64,000 nucleotides of DNA, from contig NC_088300.1 of the NCBI RefSeq assembly GCF_032854445.1, positions 63,276,984-63,340,983 on the forward strand, in the 5' to 3' direction. Both the position numbers and the translations under genes were made by a program. Positions within the stretch are counted from its first letter, which is position 1. Every line of letters begins with the position of its first letter. Positions 58,290 through 64,000 of this stretch are shown one piece after another. Under the pieces are notes generated by a model. That model was not told the DNA's origin and made no database searches. It worked only from the letters and a program-made list of their open reading frames with translations. The DNA is from Liolophura sinensis. Its lineage: Eukaryota > Mollusca > Polyplacophora > Chitonida > Chitonidae.

Positions 58290-58360
58290 GAGAAAACTCT
58301 CCAGTATAATGAGACGCTAATGTCCGTTTAGCAGCGATACAAGATAGAGGTATACCTTAC

Positions 58361-58642
58361 CTGGTTTAAAACGGCCTATAGAATATATGCGTTCCGTCTT
58401 CCTCAGCCGCTTTCTGCATTGTGACAACACTCAACTGCCTCTCAACCATCATGTTCAGTGGACGTGCCTTCCTTGTCAAGGTCGGTCTTCCAACCGCTGG
58501 TGATCACGTGCACACTGACTGGCAGGCCATCATAACCAAGAGATGCGCGCATGCTACCTCGGCTTCAGCGAATCAGAATACAGACACACGATCGTACCAG
58601 CCAATCAACGGCTGGAATATGTAAACGTACACTCTATAAATA
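58361..58642 (-). promoter_or_regulatory. Candidate promoter and non-coding first exon of the PPP1R3-family gene
   Basis: On the minus strand a CTATTTATAG element (58644-58635) and an inverted CCAAT motif (near 58600) precede GC-richer sequence that ends at a CAG/GTAAGG donor at 58361. Upstream ATGs occur in this stretch, and the frame entering exon 2 has a stop. The TATA-like element is nearly symmetrical and could instead serve the plus strand. No transcript evidence. Confidence 0.35.
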
Positions 58643-60312
58643 GTCAGAGACCCACGTGGATATGCAAGACAACAGTATCTTTGCCTTCTTAGACTGAATG
58701 AATAGAGTACCTGTTCTACTGAACAGTTCGAGCCTCAGGCGATAAAGTGATTGTCTTTAATCTCAACCTTTGATATGACGCGTTTTAGTGTGATAAGTAA
58801 TGCTGCTTGCCCTGAATTGACGGTGTGGATATGGACTTCGTGAGGATGGATGTCCATGCGAGTCAACAGAAAGCTTTATTTTATAATTTTATAGAGCTCA
58901 AATGATCGCTACAAGTTTTATTTATTTATTACACCACCGATGAAAAATTGTTTATTAATTTAAAATATTGTAAAAAAAAAGTGTAAGCCTTACTGAAAAA
59001 AGTGGTAAGTCTTACTGAGAAAGTTAATATGCACGTAACTCCTGTATGTTGGAAAGGAACATTAGGACATTATGAAATAAAATATGTTGAACAAGCCAAA
59101 ATTTCGAAAATGCAACTTCTGGTTTTCTCCCAGTTTGAATGTTTCTCAAATACATTGCAAACATATTATATTTATTTATTTATTTTTTTCGCACGAAAAA
59201 AAGGAAAAAGTTAACTTCTTGTCGAGAAATTCTCTGCTGCTGAATATATGTAAACGTTTGGTTGTCTGATACATCAAATGTTTCTGGAATATGTATGGCG
59301 ATATATCTTGTCAATGGAGCCCGTGAATCCAGGTCAAACATTACAAACGTGTTTCTTTTCACAGATCGCTTCATGTCCGAAGTTTTAATATGCACGAGCC
59401 AATGCATACTTATATGTTGCTCTATACCATGCACAAAAAGTTCAGCCAAGCTCAAGGGCAGACAGGTTGACACTTCCTGATAGGTAATATAAATATACAG
59501 TACATGTGGAACCGCTTACCTATACCATGTTGTAATCACGTGACAGGCCACAACAAACTTTTGACGCCTGTATATAAATGAATACAGGCCTGTATCCTTC
59601 CCTCGTCCCACTTAACTCAATATAAATTCCATATCCTACTTCGTGTATAAACGGTTACAACTATGTTTATCTCATAGCATGCAATACTTCTCCTCCCGGC
59701 TCCTCACCATCACCTCCTCCCCATACAAGTATCTATGCATATATTTAGTGTTCCGTACAATATATCTAACACAAAAAATTAAGGAAAACAAAACCCAAAG
59801 ACCAAAAACAACCTGGTTGACTTTAAAAATGTATGCAGTTTATATTAGCTTCAGTCCCTTCAAAGAGCGCTTCTTAGCTATTTGTGAAGGGTCGGTTATG
59901 GATGTTGCAGCATAGTTATAGTAGGCTAAATTGACGGCCATCAGATTTCAATCCCCGGAGAAAACATATACAACTATTTACAAAAGGAAGTAAATCTTTT
60001 TTTTTTTAAATCTAAGGTGTATTTTCTGCCACATGGTCTTTCACTTTTATAGCAAAACATTTTTTTTGCTAACGAAAAGTGCATGTTTTCTCATAGGAAA
60101 CAATGGTCGGTAAAGTTTCAGAAATAACCCAACTTGTTTGTGCATGTTTGTTTGTTCGTGAGTGTTAAATTGGTGGTGAATTCATGCACTTAACTGCATT
60201 ATGTTTGGTCAAAAAATAACAAAGGTAATTTTGGATATATATATAGTTTTCCATCATTTTTCCACTATCGCTAACTTATTTCTGGTAATTCTTTCATAGA
60301 AGGGGAAATATC

Positions 60313-60566
60313 TATACTCAAAAAAGTCAATGTGTTAATTTTAACAGAAAGATGCTAGAATGTATTCTGCTATTATAACACAGTATATTGTCATGTTCAA
60401 CATAATATTCTGTTATAAAATGTGTAATAAAATCTTTATGTTAAATTAATAGAATATGTGTGTTATGTTTACAGAATAATCTTCTGCAATAGCACAGCAC
60501 ATTCTAGCGTCACTCAGACAGAAGACTTTCTCTTAAATTTAACAGATTATTTTCTTAACTGTAGGC
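60313..60566. mobile_element. MITE family A copy
   Basis: The left arm TACTCAAAAAAGTCAATGTG TTAATTTTAACAGAAAG and the right arm GACTTTCTCTTAAATTTAAC AGATTATTTTCTTAACTGTA are inverted repeats. Inner arms with GATGCTAGAATGTATTCTGC and GCACATTCTAGCGTC also pair. Confidence 0.78.
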
Positions 60567-60652
60567 TCCAACATGCGTATTTATTTGTATCGTATACAAC
60601 AGAAGACAGCTGTAACAGATGTGTCAAAACAGATACATCCATATAGAACATG

Positions 60653-60738
<86 letters not shown>
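60653..60738. repeat. TA dinucleotide microsatellite
   Basis: Uninterrupted TA run of about 86 bases. Confidence 0.97.
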
Positions 60739-60741
<3 letters not shown>

Positions 60742-60951
60742 GGAACACACATAGTAATGCACCTGTTCTGTCGGATATATATATTATGGTATTTTCAAAA
60801 CCTGATTTTTCATAATGAGATTCGAAGGTAAACTCAGCACGGCTATAATAAATCATATATATTTAAAAAATACAATATGGATACATATAAATTTTGATTC
60901 ATTTTTAAAAGACAAAGACAGCATGCATATACTTATTTAAATTTGATTCGT

Positions 60952-61050
60952 TTCTCTCTGGCCGTGCGAGGGAAGGTTTGTCAGCAACCTGCGGATGGTC
61001 GTGGGTTTTTATCGCCACGTTAAAGAATACTTCACTAATATACGATAAAT
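60952..61050 (+). repeat. SINE family I, rearranged fragment
   Basis: TCTCTCTGGCCGTGCGAGGG AAGG and GTCAGCAACCTGCGGATGGT CGTGGGTTT are SINE-I body sequence. The tail region that follows (AAGAATACTTCACTAATATA CGAT) is scrambled relative to the family. Confidence 0.65.
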
Positions 61051-61563
61051 AAGGTTTATCAGCACTGCAGGGGGACGATAGGTATATGGACTCACGGGAA
61101 AACCACGCATACCGCATGTCCATCGCCTGCAGGTAACTACGACAGCGAGAGTTGGATATAAACAGCCTAGATTTGTTGTTTTGAATGAATGAATAACTGA
61201 TGTTTAACGCAACATTGACGGTATTTCAGTGATATCATGGAGATGATTGCTTCCAGAGATACGTTTTGGTCCACTGGTGTTAAATGAGCGCATAGCACAA
61301 TATATATATACAACAGATGTAAGATGTTTGAACAGAAGTTTGCTTGGCTACCACATGCACTACCTGGATGTATTAACCATTGTACAGAATAGAGGTTATA
61401 CAAGCTATACAAAAGGGCTTCATGCCATCGGTGTATCGATAATTTACCTATATATATATGCGCAAGTTACGTTACTATGACAACCGCAACCTACTGCGAT
61501 ATACCGCAAAAAAACAACCGTTTTTGTTTCAAACATTTAAGTGTATAATATTCCCAAAACAGA

Positions 61564-61735
61564 CATTTATTTATTTATTTTATTGGTACTTCAGAATATT
61601 TCATTTCACTTATACGACGGCGGCCAGCATTGTAGTGGGAAGAAATCTGGCCGAAACCGGGCAGAACCCGTGACCATCCGCAGGCTGCTGAAGGCCTTCA
61701 ACAGGTAGCGCTTGAGAGGAAGCCAGCATTAGCTG
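61564..61735 (-). repeat. SINE family I, truncated
   Basis: ATTTATTTATTTATTTTATT GGTACTTCAGAATATTTC, TATACGACGGCGGCCAGCAT, ACCATCCGCAGGCTGCTG and GAGAGGAAGCCAGCATTAGC are present; the head is missing. Confidence 0.85.
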
Positions 61736-62085
61736 CCAAAAACTGATATGCCTAAGAATCTGAAAAAGTCAGTCTCTCTGCTGCATGTATAAAGCGCTAT
61801 AAATATAGTAAATTCTATAAAATTACAAGACATTTCACGTACCTTTTGATATGGGCACAGATTATCTCCGTGGTTGTGTTGCTGAATGGGTCAGTGTTTT
61901 ATTCGGAAATAACAGGTATAAGGCCTATTAATAGGACATTCTGCTACGGACAACTCACATCCAGTGTCTATGTATTGCATGGAATGCCTGTATCTCCGTA
62001 TATGAGCTATAGACACAATACAACCATCATATCTTCATGGGTGATCAAAGCAGTTTCAATTTAAACCACCAGCGAATTAACAGAG

Positions 62086-62296
62086 CTGGCCCGGGATCAC
62101 CAAGCAATCTTAGACTAAGTTAAAATTCAGACGCTCCTTTCCGTTATTTCCAGCTGAAATTTGTGTGTACAATAACTTACCCCACATTTTACGTTGTCAA
62201 AGAAGCTAAATTTTGACCTATAAAGATAAGAAAGAACAATTTAAGTGTTTTGAAATTTGACTCATGTCAAAGATCGCTTGGTGATTTCGGGGCCAG
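62086..62296. mobile_element. MITE with TGGCCCCG-type inverted ends
   Basis: The left end CTGGCCCGGGATCACCAAGC AATCTTAGACTAAGTTAAAA and the reverse complement of the right end (CTGGCCCCGAAATCACCAAG CGATCTTTGACATGAGTCAA) correspond over about 40 bases with substitutions. It is 211 bp and non-coding. Confidence 0.75.
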
Positions 62297-62328
62297 GTTT
62301 CAAATGCTATAGACCATTTGCTACAATT

Positions 62329-62330
<2 letters not shown>

Positions 62331-62418
<88 letters not shown>
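62331..62418. repeat. TA dinucleotide microsatellite
   Basis: Uninterrupted run of about 88 bases, 34 bases to the right of the MITE. Confidence 0.97.
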
Positions 62419-62421
<3 letters not shown>

Positions 62422-63332
62422 GGCGCCTCGTGGAAAGTAGATTAAAGCGTTATTAAGACCAGCCTTTGTGGAAGAGCATCCGCTTCAATACGCGAGTATA
62501 CATATACATGCAGAAGTGCCCTTAAACTTATTGAGGCTACACCGAAAGCATATAATGTAATCCGTCGAGTAACAGAGCAACGCATACACGCTTTACTGAT
62601 TATCTAGAACATGAGATGTTGTATCCTGTTCTTTGCCCCAAAATACAAGACCAGAAGAAAAGAAGATGTAAAGGGGCTGAGTCGATGGCTATCATATATT
62701 TCGATTCAGGATATTAAGGCCTTTCAGGCGATATCACAAAACAACCTAACCTTAAGCTCGCCTAAGAAACTTTGTAAATTAAATACGAAACGTTCTGACG
62801 TCATGCACATTGAAAGTCCGATTTTTTATCTTACATAGACGTAGGCCTAATCATGTTTTTACTTGGCATTTCCCCCCAAAACTTTCAAGCAGAAGGAATA
62901 AGAAAATCTTTTCATTATATAATCTGTACATAGTAATAAGCTTGGACAACATCCCTAGGATGTCTGTTCCATCCACCAAAAACATTCCCGAGAGCTGGTC
63001 ATGGCCGACTGGTAAGGATGTGTGTTATGCACCGCCAGTTGGCACAAGGAATACAGGTCCAATCCTGGATTCTTTTTGAATTCTTGAATTGGAAATTTTC
63101 TATAGATTCCCCAGCTCTCAGTGTTCGTGGAGCCTAAAAGATAATAAGCCGTCAACGGCAAGCTGTGCGAGCATTTCTCAATCCGTGGGTTTACTCCGAT
63201 GCTAAGTTTTGGAAATGTGAAGACATCATGGGAACGATTAGTGTCGTGCACGTTGTTTTAGAGCCACTTGTCCTTCCACGAATATGCGTGCCATGTGATG
63301 TACTTCACTGACCCTGCCGTTGTATCATATTC

Positions 63333-63606
63333 AGACAGCCACTGATTAGGTCATCTGAACCTGCAGGTGAACCATTCAGAAAACTGATAATGACACCTGA
63401 ATCTGCAGATGAACCATTCAGACAACAAGTGACAATGCTACCCGAATCTGCACGCGAACTGTTCAGTCAGTCCCTGATATGCCACATGAATCTACAGGTG
63501 AACCATTCAGACAAAAATTAATAATGCCACCTGAACCGTTCAGGCAACCACTGATGACGCCACCTAAATCTGCAGGTGAACCGTTCAGACAGCGGCTGTT
63601 TGAACG
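63333..63606 (+). repeat. 42-45-bp minisatellite, about six copies
   Basis: The motif CTGCAGGTGAACCATTCAGA recurs at 63361, 63403, about 63448, 63492 and 63570, with a partly deleted copy near 63533. Each is followed by CACTGATAATGCCACCTGAA-like sequence. Copies are diverged, and unit length drifts by small indels. Confidence 0.88.
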
Positions 63607-64000
63607 GTTTGCCAAGCTCCACACGTGAAGCATTCCGATCGTCAATCATTAAGCTTGGCTGTAAAGTTCAACCAGCTCGCAGTCATTGAGTTACGCTCTA
63701 CAATTTCGTTTCGTTTCCTAAATCCTGCTCGAAGGAATCCGCAACGCACTGAAGTAAATTTACATAAAGTTTGCAATTTAGGTGTTCAGATATCAGATCA
63801 ATTATTATTGTTATTATAGTCTCTTTGCTGACAATGGAGTCGTAAAAGAGTCGAGATGAGCGCTTGTGGATGAACGTCCGTTTGAGTAACTCTCGTGTAA
63901 CACATAATATATACACATAGGAGCTTCGCCAACTATAATTGAGCTTATTTAGGTCACATACGCACAAAAGGAGCGTACATACGCTACACAGACTATTCAG

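Larger units (their letters stand above)
57088..58360 (-). other. Probable 5' UTR intron of the PPP1R3-family gene
   Basis: On the minus strand a CAG/GTAAGG donor lies at 58361/58360 and a T-rich acceptor TTTTTATATTCAG ends at 57088. Joining them keeps a frame that meets a TGA before any ATG, so the upstream exon would be non-coding. The intron contains a fresh SINE-I insertion and a GC-rich inverted repeat. Confidence 0.5.
58643..64000. other. Region right of the PPP1R3-family gene, no gene recognised
   Basis: About 5.3 kb of AT-rich DNA. Open frames stay under 100 codons and show no domain; several are TA-run artefacts. Repeats inside are listed separately. Confidence 0.55.

Overview
The window is animal nuclear DNA. 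It is AT-rich and gene-poor, with GT-AG introns and many short interspersed repeats. Two tRNA-derived SINE families recur: one has a head like GGGGCCTCCGTGGCTGAG and an AATAAATAAA-type tail, the other has a tail ending in repeated CACT. From memory both are common in molluscan genomes, so a mollusc, or at least a lophotrochozoan, is the best guess. Species cannot be given from sequence alone.

Layout. (1) 34-12917, plus strand: a six-exon gene for a secreted protease of 423 residues, with a signal peptide, one CBM14 (peritrophin-A) chitin-binding domain, a Thr/Pro-rich linker and an S1 (chymotrypsin-fold) domain with an intact catalytic triad. Every splice junction keeps frame. Intron 1 is about 7.6 kb and full of repeats. 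Intron 5 holds the 3' end of a piggyBac transposon. (2) 18141-21887, plus strand: a two-exon Yellow/MRJP-family pseudogene with a frameshift, two stop codons and a damaged 3' end. (3) 22-44 kb: mostly non-coding, with SINEs, MITEs, a decayed reverse transcriptase on the minus strand (about 36.8-38.1 kb) and three unrelated minisatellites (41.0-43.4 kb). (4) 44311-47873, plus strand: an intact two-exon Yellow/MRJP-family gene of 448 residues, paralogous to the pseudogene. A 2.3-kb array of 32-bp repeats lies about 1.5 kb past its stop. (5) 56069-57079, minus strand: a glycogen-targeting regulatory subunit of protein phosphatase 1 (PPP1R3 family, RVxF motif plus CBM21), with a probable non-coding first exon near 58.4 kb. 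(6) 58.7-64 kb: no gene recognised; SINE pieces, two long TA runs, two MITEs and a 42-45-bp minisatellite.

The three genes do not form one pathway. Chitin binding plus proteolysis suits an extracellular, cuticle, gut or shell-matrix setting. Yellow-family proteins are secreted beta-propellers linked to pigmentation and cuticle in insects. The PP1 subunit acts inside the cell on glycogen. I found no convincing undescribed system. The most informative signals are the Yellow gene/pseudogene pair with a sharply bounded 109-bp identical tract (possible gene conversion), the protease's unusual S1-pocket and activation-site residues, the piggyBac 3' terminus at a TTAA, SINE copies with readable target-site duplications, and the layered tandem repeats on both sides of the functional Yellow gene.
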